A stretch of DNA of 32,787 bases, taken from an uncultured Alphaproteobacteria bacterium (GTDB lineage: Bacteria > Pseudomonadota > Alphaproteobacteria > Rhizobiales > Beijerinckiaceae). Each line of letters starts with the position of its first letter. The first letter of the stretch is position 1. Below, piece after piece: positions 1-8,046 of this stretch. Below the pieces are notes generated by a model. That model worked only from the letters and a program-made list of their open reading frames with translations, was not told the origin of the DNA and did no database searches. The stretch is from positions 1-32,787 of the forward strand of contig CALMOK010000095.1 of assembly GCA_937871825.1 (NCBI GenBank). Reading direction: 5' to 3'. Made by a program: the position numbers and the translations under genes.

Positions 1-872
1 GAGCAATCATCGGCGTAATCGGCGGGTCCGGCGTTTACGATCTACCGGGCCTGCAGGACCTGCGCGAGGAGCGCGTCGCCACGCCATGGGGCGAGCCGTC
101 CGACGCGCTTCGCTTCGGCCGTATCGGCAACCGCGAGGTGGTTTTCCTGCCGCGCCACGGGCGCGGGCACCGGCTTTCGCCTTCCACGATCAACTACCGG
201 GCCAACATCGACGCCATGAAGCGGGCCGGGGTCACCGACCTCGTCTCCGTGTCGGCCTGCGGCTCCTACAAGGCCGAGCTTTATCCGGGCTTGTTCGTGC
301 TGGTCGACCAGTTCGTCGACCGCACCCACGGGCGGGCGTCCTCCTTTTTCGGGGACGGCTGCGTGGCGCATGTGCCGATGGGCCACCCGATCTCGCCCCT
401 GCTCCAGGCCCGCCTCGCCGACGCGGCCAGCGCGGAAGCGATCCCCTTCAAGAAAGGCGGCACCTACCTCTGCATGGAGGGGCCGCAGTTTTCCACGCTC
501 GCCGAATCCCTCACCTACCGGTCGCTCGGCTACGACGTCGTCGGGATGACGGCGATGCCGGAAGCCAAGCTCGCCCGCGAAGCCGAGATTTGCTACGCCA
601 CCGTCGCCATGGTGACGGATTTCGATTGCTGGCATTCCGACCACGGCCACGTGGACGTCACATCCGTGATCAAGGTCGTGCGGGAGAACGCCGACGCAGC
701 CGCCAAGCTCCTGGCGCGGCTGATCCAGGATTTCCCCGAAGGGCACGAGCCCTGCCCGGAAGGCTCCGACCGTGTGCTCGACAACGCTATGATCACCGCC
801 CCCGAACACCGCGATCCGGCGCTGCTGGGCAAGCTCGACGCGGTCGCCGGCCGCGTTCTCGGTGGAACCTGA
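1..872 (+). CDS. mtnP: S-methyl-5'-thioadenosine phosphorylase, 5'-truncated
   Basis: Cytoplasmic enzyme that splits 5'-methylthioadenosine (a by-product of polyamine and S-adenosylmethionine metabolism) with phosphate into adenine and methylthioribose-1-phosphate. The frame is open from base 3, and the start codon lies off the left edge. Visible hallmarks are the N-terminal phosphate loop IGGSGVYD, the RHGRGH segment, ACGSY, the substrate-binding segment [13 protein letters not shown], and [18 protein letters not shown] typical of the PNP/MTAP family. Very few residues appear to be missing, since family members start just before IGGSG. The next gene, apt, consumes the adenine released here, so the pair forms a short salvage route. 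The alternative within the family is a purine nucleoside phosphorylase, but the motif set and the apt neighbour favour MTAP. Confidence 0.95.
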   Translation, partial: AIIGVIGGSGVYDLPGLQDLREERVATPWGEPSDALRFGRIGNREVVFLPRHGRGHRLSPSTINYRANIDAMKRAGVTDLVSVSACGSYKAELYPGLFVLVDQFVDRTHGRASSFFGDGCVAHVPMGHPISPLLQARLADAASAEAIPFKKGGTYLCMEGPQFSTLAESLTYRSLGYDVVGMTAMPEAKLAREAEICYATVAMVTDFDCWHSDHGHVDVTSVIKVVRENADAAAKLLARLIQDFPEGHEPCPEGSDRVLDNAMITAPEHRDPALLGKLDAVAGRVLGGT

Positions 873-954
873 ACGGCGGGCGAGGAAGGCGACCGGCCCC
901 CGCCGGTGCCGACATCCAACCATTCCGTCCCGCCCCGTTGTTCGCGAGCTCCGC

Positions 955-1491
955 ATGACCCCAGACGACCTCAAGGCCGCGATCCGCACGATCCCCGATT
1001 ATCCCAAGCCAGGGATCCTGTTTCGCGACATCACTACGCTGTTGGGCAACGCCCGCGCGTTTCGCCGGGCCATCGACGAACTGGTGCAGCCCTGGGCGGG
1101 CAGCAAGATCGACAAGGTCGCCGGCATGGAGGCGCGCGGCTTCATCCTGGGCGGGGCGGTCGCTCACCAATTGAGTGCCGGCTTCGTGCCGATCCGTAAA
1201 AAGGGCAGGCTGCCCCACGCTGTGGTCAGCATCGCCTATTCGTTGGAATACGGGCTCGACGAGATGGAAATGCACCAGGACGCGGTCTTGCCGGGGGAGC
1301 GCGTCATCCTGGTCGACGACCTTATCGCGACCGGCGGCACCGCCGAGGGCGCCGTGAAACTATTGAAGAAGCTGGGCGCCGAAGTGACGGCGGCCTGTTT
1401 CGTGATCGATCTTCCCGACCTTGGCGGGGCGCAGAAGATAAGGGACCTGGGCGTCCCCGTGCGGACGTTGATGGAGTTCGAAGGGCACTGA
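955..1491 (+). CDS. apt: Adenine phosphoribosyltransferase
   Basis: Converts adenine and PRPP to AMP and pyrophosphate in the cytoplasm (purine salvage). The 178-residue length is usual for the family. The PRPP-binding motif [13 protein letters not shown] lies at about residues 117-129. The N-terminal segment [15 protein letters not shown] and the central MEARGFILG are typical of bacterial Apt. The frame is open upstream to about 862, but ATG at 955 gives the standard N-terminus [17 protein letters not shown], so I chose it. The gene follows the MTA phosphorylase on the same strand after 82 bases, which fits recycling of the adenine made there. A strong hairpin spans its stop codon. Confidence 0.96.
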   Translation: MTPDDLKAAIRTIPDYPKPGILFRDITTLLGNARAFRRAIDELVQPWAGSKIDKVAGMEARGFILGGAVAHQLSAGFVPIRKKGRLPHAVVSIAYSLEYGLDEMEMHQDAVLPGERVILVDDLIATGGTAEGAVKLLKKLGAEVTAACFVIDLPDLGGAQKIRDLGVPVRTLMEFEGH

Positions 1492-1504
1492 CCGGTGCCC
1501 TTCG
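1479..1504. terminator. Hairpin between convergent apt and AI-2E transporter genes
   Basis: Perfect 10-bp inverted repeat CGAAGGGCAC / GTGCCCTTCG with a 6-base loop that contains the apt stop codon. It lies between two convergent genes and could end transcription from both sides. There is no clear T-run, so rho-independent function is an inference. Confidence 0.6.
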
Positions 1505-1513
1505 CGGGGGCGA

Positions 1514-3517
1514 TCAGGCTGGACTGGTCGCCACCTCGGAGCCTTGCGCGGGTACCTTGCCGGGTTGTGACGCGGCCAGTTTGGGATGCGCCGACGCGAC
1601 GGCGTTTGAAACAGACGGTTGCGACAGGAAAAAGCGGACCGCGTCCACGAAGCCCGTGACCTTCGGCTCCCTCACGGCTTCGTCGATCTCCTGGTCCATT
1701 GGTCCGTACCCGTTATGGCGCCACCACGCCCCGACGAGGATCTCGGCATGCGGCGCCCGACGCTTCAAGCGCCGGAGGACGAAGCGAAGGAAGGCAGGGC
1801 TTCCCCCATCCAACGCCGACAGGCAGATCAGCGAAACCCCGTCGATGTCGAGCTGCTCGATTTCCGCTTTCGACAGGGACGTGAAACTCGCCGCCCGCGC
1901 GCCGATTTCATTTCCGGTCAGGATCTGGGCCAGCATCAAGGCGGCCGCGTCGTCGAGCGGCCCCCTCGCGCCAACGCAAAGGATGCTTCCAGGCAGGCGG
2001 AATTGCTCGGGCACCTGGTCGGGCAGCAGGTCGTCCGGCTTGGTGGGTTCCTTGTGGTCGCCCGCCTTGTGCTTCCGCAACGTCCAGAAGTGCCGCCGGG
2101 TCGCTTGGTCATCGCCACCCGATTGAGGCTGGAGATCCTCGACGACCTCAATCGCCGCCGTCTTGATCTGGCTCTGCCGGCCGAGATCCAGGCGGTTTTG
2201 AGCCACGTCGTCCTGGGCGAGGAGCAGGCCGGGCAGGGCGACCGAGTCATAGTATTCGGCGATCGACATCTCGTGCAGGCATTTCTGGGCCTGGTCGGAG
2301 ACCTCGATCGGGTCGTTGGCCAGCATGCGCTGGTAGAAGGTTTCCATGGGCGAAAGGGCGGGCTCGTCCCCCAGAAGCACATTCAGAAAGCCGAGTTGCT
2401 CGACATGACGACCGAGCACGACGAGACAGACGGTCAGGGGCGTCGACAGGAAGAGACCGACTGGACCCCAAAGAACCGTCCAGAACGTCGCCGCGATCAC
2501 GATGGCGATGGGCGACAAACCGGTGTTGTGGCCGTAGGCGAAGGGCTCCACCACTTGGCCGATGACCGTTTCCACGATTAGCAGCGTGACAACGGTCCAC
2601 ACCACCATCGACCAGCCTGGATCGACGGCCGCCGCCAGCACGATGGGAAGCAAGGCGCCAATGACCGGGCCGACATAGGGGATGAACCGCAGGCAGGCGA
2701 AGGTGATGCCGAGCAGGACGGGGCTCGGCACGCCGATCAGCCATAGGCTCACCCCAACGATGAGCCCCGCCACGGCATTGACCGCGCATTGCGTGAGCAG
2801 GTAGCGGCTGAGACGCTTCGCACCATCGTCCATCGCCGCCGTTGTGCGCTGCAGATCGGCCGCGCCGAACAGGCGGATGGCCCGGTTCCTGAGATCTTCC
2901 CGCTGCAACAGGATGAAGATCACGAAAATCAGAACGATGCCGGCCGTGCCCAGCGGGTGAAGCAGCGGTGCGGCGAGGCGCATCATTGTGGCGAGCGGGC
3001 CAGGCGTCGGTTCGACGACCTGCACCGGCATAGGGGGGGATGTGGGTTCCGCCTTCGATGTGTTCGGGCCCGGCGCGTTGTTCGGGTCGGCGTTGACCAC
3101 GCCCGCCGTTCGGCGATCGATCGCCGTGTTGACCTTGGCGATGGCATCCTCGAGCCGCTGGATGACCCCGCCGCTCGACATGCCTTTCACGTACTGGATC
3201 TTGCGAACCATCGTGGTTTCGTAGCGCGGGAGATCTACCGCCAGATCCTTCATTTGGCTGGCGATAACCAATCCGAGACTAGCGATGACGATGAAGGCCA
3301 GCAGGACCGTGATGCCGACTGGAGCGAGTCGGCCAAGACCGAGCTTGTGAAGGGCGCGAACCGCTGGCGCGAGGACGAAGCTGAGCAGGATGGCCAGCGC
3401 AATCGGGACCAGGATCTCGCTGCCGAAGTATAGCGCCGCGATAATGGCGGCGAAGGTCACGATATCGCGCGTACCGTCGCGAGGATTGGTTTCGAGCGAA
3501 GCGGTGACCTGAGCCAT
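1514..3517 (-). CDS. AI-2E family (PerM-like) transporter with long cytosolic C-terminal extension
   Basis: Inner-membrane protein of 667 residues. Residues ~20-355 form the AI-2E/PerM domain, with several hydrophobic helices and the typical late segment LRFIPYVGPVIGALLP. Family members are usually about 350-400 residues, so about 300 extra residues follow. Residues ~380-500 are hydrophilic. Residues ~512-632 alternate beta-like and helical stretches (ILCVGARGPLDD... ICLSALDGG... EILVGAWW), suggesting a Rossmann-like sensor or binding domain. The name AI-2E reflects one characterised family member; the substrate here is unknown. ATG at 3517 follows a modest GGAT-type ribosome site. The neighbour upstream on the same strand is a membrane protein ending in a hairpin, so this gene may have its own promoter. 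Confidence 0.85.
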   Translation of the reverse strand: MAQVTASLETNPRDGTRDIVTFAAIIAALYFGSEILVPIALAILLSFVLAPAVRALHKLGLGRLAPVGITVLLAFIVIASLGLVIASQMKDLAVDLPRYETTMVRKIQYVKGMSSGGVIQRLEDAIAKVNTAIDRRTAGVVNADPNNAPGPNTSKAEPTSPPMPVQVVEPTPGPLATMMRLAAPLLHPLGTAGIVLIFVIFILLQREDLRNRAIRLFGAADLQRTTAAMDDGAKRLSRYLLTQCAVNAVAGLIVGVSLWLIGVPSPVLLGITFACLRFIPYVGPVIGALLPIVLAAAVDPGWSMVVWTVVTLLIVETVIGQVVEPFAYGHNTGLSPIAIVIAATFWTVLWGPVGLFLSTPLTVCLVVLGRHVEQLGFLNVLLGDEPALSPMETFYQRMLANDPIEVSDQAQKCLHEMSIAEYYDSVALPGLLLAQDDVAQNRLDLGRQSQIKTAAIEVVEDLQPQSGGDDQATRRHFWTLRKHKAGDHKEPTKPDDLLPDQVPEQFRLPGSILCVGARGPLDDAAALMLAQILTGNEIGARAASFTSLSKAEIEQLDIDGVSLICLSALDGGSPAFLRFVLRRLKRRAPHAEILVGAWWRHNGYGPMDQEIDEAVREPKVTGFVDAVRFFLSQPSVSNAVASAHPKLAASQPGKVPAQGSEVATSPA

Positions 3518-3565
3518 CGATCATCCTCAGGAGGCCGGCCACGACGGCGTGAGCGGCCAATGAAA

Positions 3566-3592
3566 ATGCGGCTCGTCGACGACGAGCCGCAT
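3566..3592 (-). terminator. Perfect palindromic terminator
   Basis: Inverted repeat with 13-bp arms (ATGCGGCTCGTCG / CGACGAGCCGCAT) around one central base, so the real loop is 3-5 bases. Read on the minus strand it is followed by TTTT. It lies 23 bases after the stop of the membrane protein gene at 3615-4532 and before the AI-2E gene, so it probably separates their transcription. Confidence 0.75.
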
Positions 3593-3614
3593 CGGTTCTA
3601 GCTGCAACGGTGAC

Positions 3615-4532
3615 TTAGCGTGCCAGGACCGCCGCATCCCGGCGGCGTCCACCCCAGGTGGCGGCGATGCTGGACGAGAAGGCGCCGATCAGCATGGAAG
3701 CAAAAAGCCAAAGCGACAGGTAGGAGGCAGCCTTGCGGGCCGTGTCGGCCGCGTCCCGCGCGGTCTGCTCTGCCTTGGCGGCAGCGGCCTTGGCCTGGCC
3801 GACCGTATCATCGACGCGCTTTTCGGCATCTGGCTGGCTAAGGCCGGTGCGGGCCGCGATCAATTGGGCCACATAGGTCTTGTCGGCTGGGGCGATTTCG
3901 CCCGACGCCAAGCTACGCGACATAATGCGACCGACTTCGGCGACGCTTTGCTGATTGTTCGGGTCATTCACCGCCTTGTCGCTGCGGAACAGCATATCGG
4001 TGAAATAGGCCTGGACGCCCGGGTTGCTGGCCGCCTGCGTATTGGCGGCGCTTCCCGCCGCACCGGCTGCCGACGACAGCGTGCTACCGAGGCCGGAAAC
4101 GAGCCCGCCGGCTGCTTGCGCGCCGGTTCCAACCAGCGAGGAGGCTGCCGAAGCCAGAAGGCTGGCGCTCACGATAGCGCCAACCGACCAGGCCATAAAG
4201 CCGTGCGCGGTGTCGCGAAAATAAACCTCGTCGGTGTGCAAGCCCGCCCAACGCGTCCGCAGGCGACCCGCCAGATAGCCGCCGAGCCCGGCCGAAATGA
4301 CCTGGACGATGATGAGCCAGATGGCCGTCGTGACCGTGAACGTCGAACTCGACGCGCCGGAATTGGCGTAAGGCGAGATTGACGAGAGGCCGATGCCGGT
4401 TCCCAAGGACAGAAGGATCAGGGACATCGCCGACGACACGACCGCGCCTCCGATGATGGCGGCCCAGGATACGGCCGATTGGGCCCCATCCGATGTTGTC
4501 GTGTTGACGGATACGTTCGGCGCAACGGCCAT
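3615..4532 (-). CDS. Conserved four-helix membrane protein with Ala-rich coiled middle
   Basis: 305 residues. Predicted membrane segments lie at about 23-50, 66-90, 111-134 and 271-292. Between helices 3 and 4 is an Ala/Gly/Ser-rich loop followed by a charged helical stretch (~235-268, AKAAAAKAEQTARDAADTARKAA) that looks amphipathic or coiled. The short basic tail GGRRRD is probably cytosolic. Similar proteins in Methylobacterium and Bradyrhizobium are often labelled 'PhnA-like', but nothing here supports a phosphonate role. A GAGGAAGAG sequence precedes ATG at 4532. It lies 67 bases downstream of the 25-residue microprotein gene and is probably co-transcribed from the EcfG-type promoter at 4710-4734, which suggests an envelope stress role. 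That role is inference. Confidence 0.8.
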   Translation of the reverse strand: MAVAPNVSVNTTTSDGAQSAVSWAAIIGGAVVSSAMSLILLSLGTGIGLSSISPYANSGASSSTFTVTTAIWLIIVQVISAGLGGYLAGRLRTRWAGLHTDEVYFRDTAHGFMAWSVGAIVSASLLASAASSLVGTGAQAAGGLVSGLGSTLSSAAGAAGSAANTQAASNPGVQAYFTDMLFRSDKAVNDPNNQQSVAEVGRIMSRSLASGEIAPADKTYVAQLIAARTGLSQPDAEKRVDDTVGQAKAAAAKAEQTARDAADTARKAASYLSLWLFASMLIGAFSSSIAATWGGRRRDAAVLAR

Positions 4533-4599
4533 GGCGAAACTCTTCCTCAGGGATGTCGAAGCGAAACCGGCGCGAGCCTGGCCGATCGGTTCGGATGGG

Positions 4600-4677
4600 C
4601 TAGTGGGCGAAAAGCGCGATCAGGATGATGATCGGGATCGGAATGCCGAGAAACCAAAGCAAAATCGAACGGCCCAT
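4600..4677 (-). CDS. 25-residue single-helix membrane microprotein
   Basis: A complete small gene: ATG at 4677, stop TAG at 4600-4602. The product begins MGRSILLWFLGIPIPIIIL and ends in ALFAH, one hydrophobic helix with a central G-I-P-I-P kink. An excellent ribosome site, AAGGAGGA, sits 6-7 bases before the ATG, which is the main evidence for translation. A perfect EcfG-type promoter lies 33 bases upstream of the start. Short proteins of this IPIPIIIL type occur in other alphaproteobacteria to my knowledge, but I know of no assigned function. The downstream gene encodes a membrane protein that may be its partner. Gene finders that skip ORFs below 30 codons would miss it. Confidence 0.75.
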   Translation of the reverse strand: MGRSILLWFLGIPIPIIILIALFAH

Positions 4678-4709
4678 GGGCGTTCCTCCTTCTTGTGGAC
4701 AAAGGACCA

Positions 4710-4734
4710 AACGCCAAGGCTCAGCTTCTGTTCC
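4710..4734 (-). promoter_or_regulatory. EcfG (general stress sigma factor) type promoter
   Basis: On the minus strand GGAAC (4734-4730) is followed by 16 bases and CGTT (4713-4710). This matches the alphaproteobacterial EcfG consensus GGAAC-N16/17-CGTT exactly. It points at the microprotein gene, leaving an untranslated leader of about 20-25 bases. Confidence 0.75.
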
Positions 4735-4849
4735 CGGTCCGAACCGGTGAAGGCGGCATTCCGACACGAAAAAGCCCGCGATCCGCCGCGATGCGCTGTC
4801 GCGTCTTACCCAAAGCCTTGATGGCCGCGCTCGTTCGCCCGAGGCTTAT

Positions 4850-6436
4850 TCAGAATGGGTGGTACTGGAATGCCCAGATCTCGGTCAGGACTTCGTTGTC
4901 ATTTTTGAGGTGGCAGCGAAGCTCGACGGGATCGGTGCCCTCGACCACAAGGTCGAACTGGGCGCGCCAGTGCCCGGCCAACCCGTCCGGAACGGCTTCG
5001 GTGTAAAGGTAGGGCGTGAAATGGCCGCGCGAGGTGGACAGCACCGCTTCGGGTTTCACCCCGAAGGGCAGGGTGGCGAGAGGGCCGCCGAGAAACTCGA
5101 CCATGAACTTCCGCACGCCGGCCGGCCGTGGCAGGCCGGGCTGCCCGCCCCGGCCCATACGGGTCGCCACGCAACGCGCCAAGGATGTGGGGAAGGGCTC
5201 GTCGGCCTGCCAGTAGAGCTTGTACGTGAAGGCGAACGCCTTGCCGGCCGTCGCGGGCTCGGCTGGCACCCAGGTGGCCACCACGTTGTCGTGGATCTCG
5301 TCGTCGGTGGGGATCTCGATAAGCTGGACGGCGCCCTGGCCCCAGTCCCCGCCCGGCTCCACCCACAGGCTCGGGCGCTTGTCGTAGAAGACGCCGTCCT
5401 GATAGTGGTCGAACACGCGGTCGCGCTGGTCGGTGCCAAATCCGCGGGGGGAGCGGTCGGCGAAGGCCGAGGCCGTCGTCCGTTCGGGGTTGTTGAGCGG
5501 GCGCCAGATGCGTTCCCCCGTCCCGGTCCACAACGACAGGCCATCCGAGTCGTGCACTTCCGGACGCCAATCGATGCCGGTCTGCTTCACGGTTTCGGAA
5601 AACCAGTACATGGTGGTGATGGGGGCGATGCCGAGCCGCGCGATGTCCTTGCGGATGTTCAGCGTGTGGTCGATCGCCATGGTGACGCCCTTGGCGCGGG
5701 TCATGGTGAACCGGTAGGCGCCGGTGAGGGACGGGCCTTCGAGGAGCGCGTTGATCACGATGGTGTCGTTCGTGGTCGGCGCCTCGATGTAGAACCGGGT
5801 GAAATCGGGAAATTCCTCGTCGCGGTCGGCGACGGCCGTGTTCACCGCCACGCCGCGCGCCGACAGCCCGTATTGGAAGAGTTCGCCGATGGCGCGGAAA
5901 TAGGCCGCGCCAAGAAAGGCCGCCCAGTCGTTCTTGCGCCAGTCGAGCGAGCCGTCGCGCGGCTCCTGGATGCGGAAGCCCGCGAACCCGATGCCCTGCT
6001 CAAGCTGTTTGGCGGGCGAATCGGCCGGCATGTCGAACATGGCTTGGCTGTAAACGATCGGGCGCGCCTGCCCCTTCTCGACGGCGTACATTTCGACCGA
6101 CTTGGGAAAGAACTTGCCGATATGGAAGAACGTCACCGGGAATTGCCCGGGCCCGTTGGCGAACAGCGACGAATCCGTGTTGAAGGTGATCTTGCCCCAG
6201 TTCTCGTAATCGATCTTGGACACTACGGCGGGGTCGGGCTGGCGCGGGGCCGTGTAGGGCTGGGCGGACAATTGCGCCGCCGTCGCCTTCAGGCCTTCGA
6301 ACGAGAAGGTCTCGGGCGCGCCAAGCGTCAGGCTACCGGCCGCCTCCGCCGGTGAAAAGCCAGCCGGCAGAAGGCCGGACGCTCCGGCCACCGCCAAAGC
6401 TTGAAGAAGGCGGCGTCGGTCGAAAAGGTCGGTCAC
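4850..6436 (-). CDS. opgD: Periplasmic glucan protein, OpgG/OpgD family with Tat signal
   Basis: 528 residues, close to E. coli OpgD (551) and OpgG (511). The N-terminus DRRRLLQALAVAGASGL is a twin-arginine signal, with likely cleavage after AEA (~32), so the folded protein is exported by Tat as OpgD is. The body carries family hallmarks: KIDYENWGKITFN, GLSARGVAVNTA, EEFPDFTRFYIE, WRPEVHDSDGLSLWTG, ERIWRPLNNP, and the C-terminal ETWSY-like EIWAFQY. The family acts in the periplasm on osmoregulated beta-glucans; some members are beta-1,2-glucan hydrolases. The Tat signal and the ITTMYWFSETVK segment favour OpgD over OpgG. The start is GTG, three bases after the stop of the small membrane protein gene upstream, so the two are probably one unit. 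No opgH synthase is in view. Confidence 0.85.
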   Translation of the reverse strand: MTDLFDRRRLLQALAVAGASGLLPAGFSPAEAAGSLTLGAPETFSFEGLKATAAQLSAQPYTAPRQPDPAVVSKIDYENWGKITFNTDSSLFANGPGQFPVTFFHIGKFFPKSVEMYAVEKGQARPIVYSQAMFDMPADSPAKQLEQGIGFAGFRIQEPRDGSLDWRKNDWAAFLGAAYFRAIGELFQYGLSARGVAVNTAVADRDEEFPDFTRFYIEAPTTNDTIVINALLEGPSLTGAYRFTMTRAKGVTMAIDHTLNIRKDIARLGIAPITTMYWFSETVKQTGIDWRPEVHDSDGLSLWTGTGERIWRPLNNPERTTASAFADRSPRGFGTDQRDRVFDHYQDGVFYDKRPSLWVEPGGDWGQGAVQLIEIPTDDEIHDNVVATWVPAEPATAGKAFAFTYKLYWQADEPFPTSLARCVATRMGRGGQPGLPRPAGVRKFMVEFLGGPLATLPFGVKPEAVLSTSRGHFTPYLYTEAVPDGLAGHWRAQFDLVVEGTDPVELRCHLKNDNEVLTEIWAFQYHPF

Positions 6437-6439
6437 TGG

Positions 6440-6703
6440 TCAGCCCCTGATCGGTTCGACCTTGACGGCCGCGCGCATGAAATAGAACAAGGCGACGAAG
6501 CCCAGCAAACCGAAGCCGACTTCCACCCCGCGCGCCACCATGGGGGGTAGCTGGAAAATGCCGCCGAGCGCCCATCCGGCGGCCCAGGACATGCCGACGA
6601 GCTCCGTCCCGACCAGGATGGCCACGCAGGTGATGGTCGTGAAATTGGCCCAGTGAATGGGCTTGGCGGACGACAAGGCAAACTCCGGCGCAAAGAGGTG
6701 CAA
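6440..6703 (-). CDS. Small two-helix membrane protein upstream of opgD
   Basis: 87 residues from a TTG start at 6703. A stop lies four codons upstream in frame, and no earlier ATG or GTG exists. Hydrophobic segments at ~22-42 and ~54-78 suggest two membrane helices with a short basic tail. I do not recognise the family. Base composition and the open frame fit coding, and its stop lies three bases before the GTG of opgD, a typical coupled arrangement. A shorter version from the internal ATG (residue 38) is possible. A role with the periplasmic glucan protein is inferred from position only. Confidence 0.6.
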   Translation of the reverse strand: MHLFAPEFALSSAKPIHWANFTTITCVAILVGTELVGMSWAAGWALGGIFQLPPMVARGVEVGFGLLGFVALFYFMRAAVKVEPIRG

Positions 6704-6801
6704 AGGTGCCTTGACCGAGGGTCATGAGCGCCCGGACCTAGCCCATCACCCCGATCGAGGCAAGCGGGCGACCCCGCCCGACCCTGCGGATGGCGCGTCG
6801 A

Positions 6802-6826
6802 GGAACCTTCGATCAATCGCCGCATT
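6802..6826 (+). promoter_or_regulatory. Near-consensus EcfG-type promoter upstream of topoisomerase IB
   Basis: GGAAC (6802-6806), 16 bases, then CATT (6823-6826). This differs at one position from the GGAAC-N16-CGTT consensus. It lies 23 bases before the GTG start of the topoisomerase gene, a suitable distance. Confidence 0.35.
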
Positions 6827-6849
6827 GAGCCTCACTGCGTGGAGTCTGG

Positions 6850-7968
6850 GTGAACATGGCCGACGAGGAGAATGAAGCCGAGGCGCTTGACGTCGTCGAT
6901 CCGCGCGACGCAGCCGAATCGGCTGGCCTGACCTATGTGACGGGCGAGGAGCCTGGCATCACCCGGGCCAAGGTGGGCGACGAGGTCACCTATCGTGGGC
7001 CAAATGGAAAGCCGATCACGGCACAAAAAACGCTCGACCGCATCCGCATGCTCGCCATCCCCCCGGCCTACACCGACATCTGGATCTGCGCCCGGGCCGA
7101 CGGGCACATCCAGGCGACGGGGCGCGACGCCAAGGGGCGCAAGCAGTACCGCTACCACCCTGGCTTCCGCGAGGTTCGCGAAAGCGCCAAGTTCGAGCAT
7201 GTCACCGCTTTCGCGGCCGCCCTGCCGAAAATCCGGGAAACGGTGCGCCACCACATGGCGATGCGGGGATTGCCCCGAGAAAAGGTGCTGGCCACCGTCG
7301 TCTACCTGCTCGAGAACACGCTGATCCGCGTCGGAAACGAGGACTACGCCAAGCACAATCAATCCTACGGCCTGACGACGCTGCTGCACGACCATGTCGA
7401 CGTCGGAGGAGCGGCGCTCCATTTCGAGTTCAAGGGCAAGAGCAACAAGATGTGGCGGCTCGACGTGCGCAACAAGCGCGTCGCCTCCATCGTCAAGGCC
7501 TGCCACGACCTGCCGGGGCAGCACCTGTTCCAGTATCTCGACCATGACGGCCAGCGTCACAGCATCGAATCGTCCGACGTCAACGCCTACCTGCGCGAGA
7601 TCACCGGCCGCGAGGTCACCGCCAAGGATTTCCGCACCTGGGCCGGGACCGTCCTGGCGGCGCTCGCCTTGCATGAGATCGGCGCCATCGACACGGAAGC
7701 CAAGGCCAAGAAGAACATCCGCGCCGCGATCGAGCGGGTTTCCTCGCGCCTCGGCAACACGCCGACCATCTGCCGCAAATGCTACGTGCATCCGGAGATC
7801 GTCAATTCGTACATGTCGGGCGAACTGCTCCTGGAGATCAAGGACGACATCGAGACGGAGTTGCGCGACAACCTCCCCCAACTCCGACCCGAGGAAGCCG
7901 CAGTGCTGGCGCTTCTCGAAAAGCGCATCAAGCACGATCTCGCGGCTTCGCACGCCGAGGCGGCCTGA
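6850..7968 (+). CDS. DNA topoisomerase IB (poxvirus-like)
   Basis: Relaxes supercoiled DNA by single-strand nicking through a 3'-phosphotyrosine. 372 residues. Catalytic pieces visible: Arg160 in LIRVGNEDYAKHN, Lys197 in FKGKSNK, Arg262 in DFRTWAGT, and the nucleophile Tyr312 in RKCYVHPEIVNSYM. The N-terminal domain has the typical TYRGPNGKPI and YRYHPGFREVRE segments. The GTG at 6850 has GGAG five bases before it, while the in-frame ATG at 6856 is 11 bases away, so I keep GTG. The gene stands alone on its strand, with no ku or ligD beside it. The near-EcfG promoter would make it a stress gene. Confidence 0.94.
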   Translation: MNMADEENEAEALDVVDPRDAAESAGLTYVTGEEPGITRAKVGDEVTYRGPNGKPITAQKTLDRIRMLAIPPAYTDIWICARADGHIQATGRDAKGRKQYRYHPGFREVRESAKFEHVTAFAAALPKIRETVRHHMAMRGLPREKVLATVVYLLENTLIRVGNEDYAKHNQSYGLTTLLHDHVDVGGAALHFEFKGKSNKMWRLDVRNKRVASIVKACHDLPGQHLFQYLDHDGQRHSIESSDVNAYLREITGREVTAKDFRTWAGTVLAALALHEIGAIDTEAKAKKNIRAAIERVSSRLGNTPTICRKCYVHPEIVNSYMSGELLLEIKDDIETELRDNLPQLRPEEAAVLALLEKRIKHDLAASHAEAA

Positions 7969-7975
7969 CCGCCGG

Positions 7976-7991
7976 GGGAATGTCGATTCCC
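7976..7991 (+). terminator. Small hairpin after topoisomerase IB
   Basis: Inverted repeat GGGAAT-GTCG-ATTCCC seven bases after the topoisomerase stop codon. The arms are short and the T-rich tract is poor, so termination is only suggested. Confidence 0.35.
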
Positions 7992-8046
7992 TCACCGCTG
8001 ATCTTGCTTTAGCGTTCGGCTTCCTCCGGCCGCAGGCATTCCCGAC

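Noticed and set aside
4859-6355. Long plus-strand open frame (498 codons) opposite opgD
   Set aside because: Its translation is Arg/Gly/Val-rich without family motifs; the minus strand encodes a clear OpgG/OpgD protein. Long antisense frames are common at this GC content.
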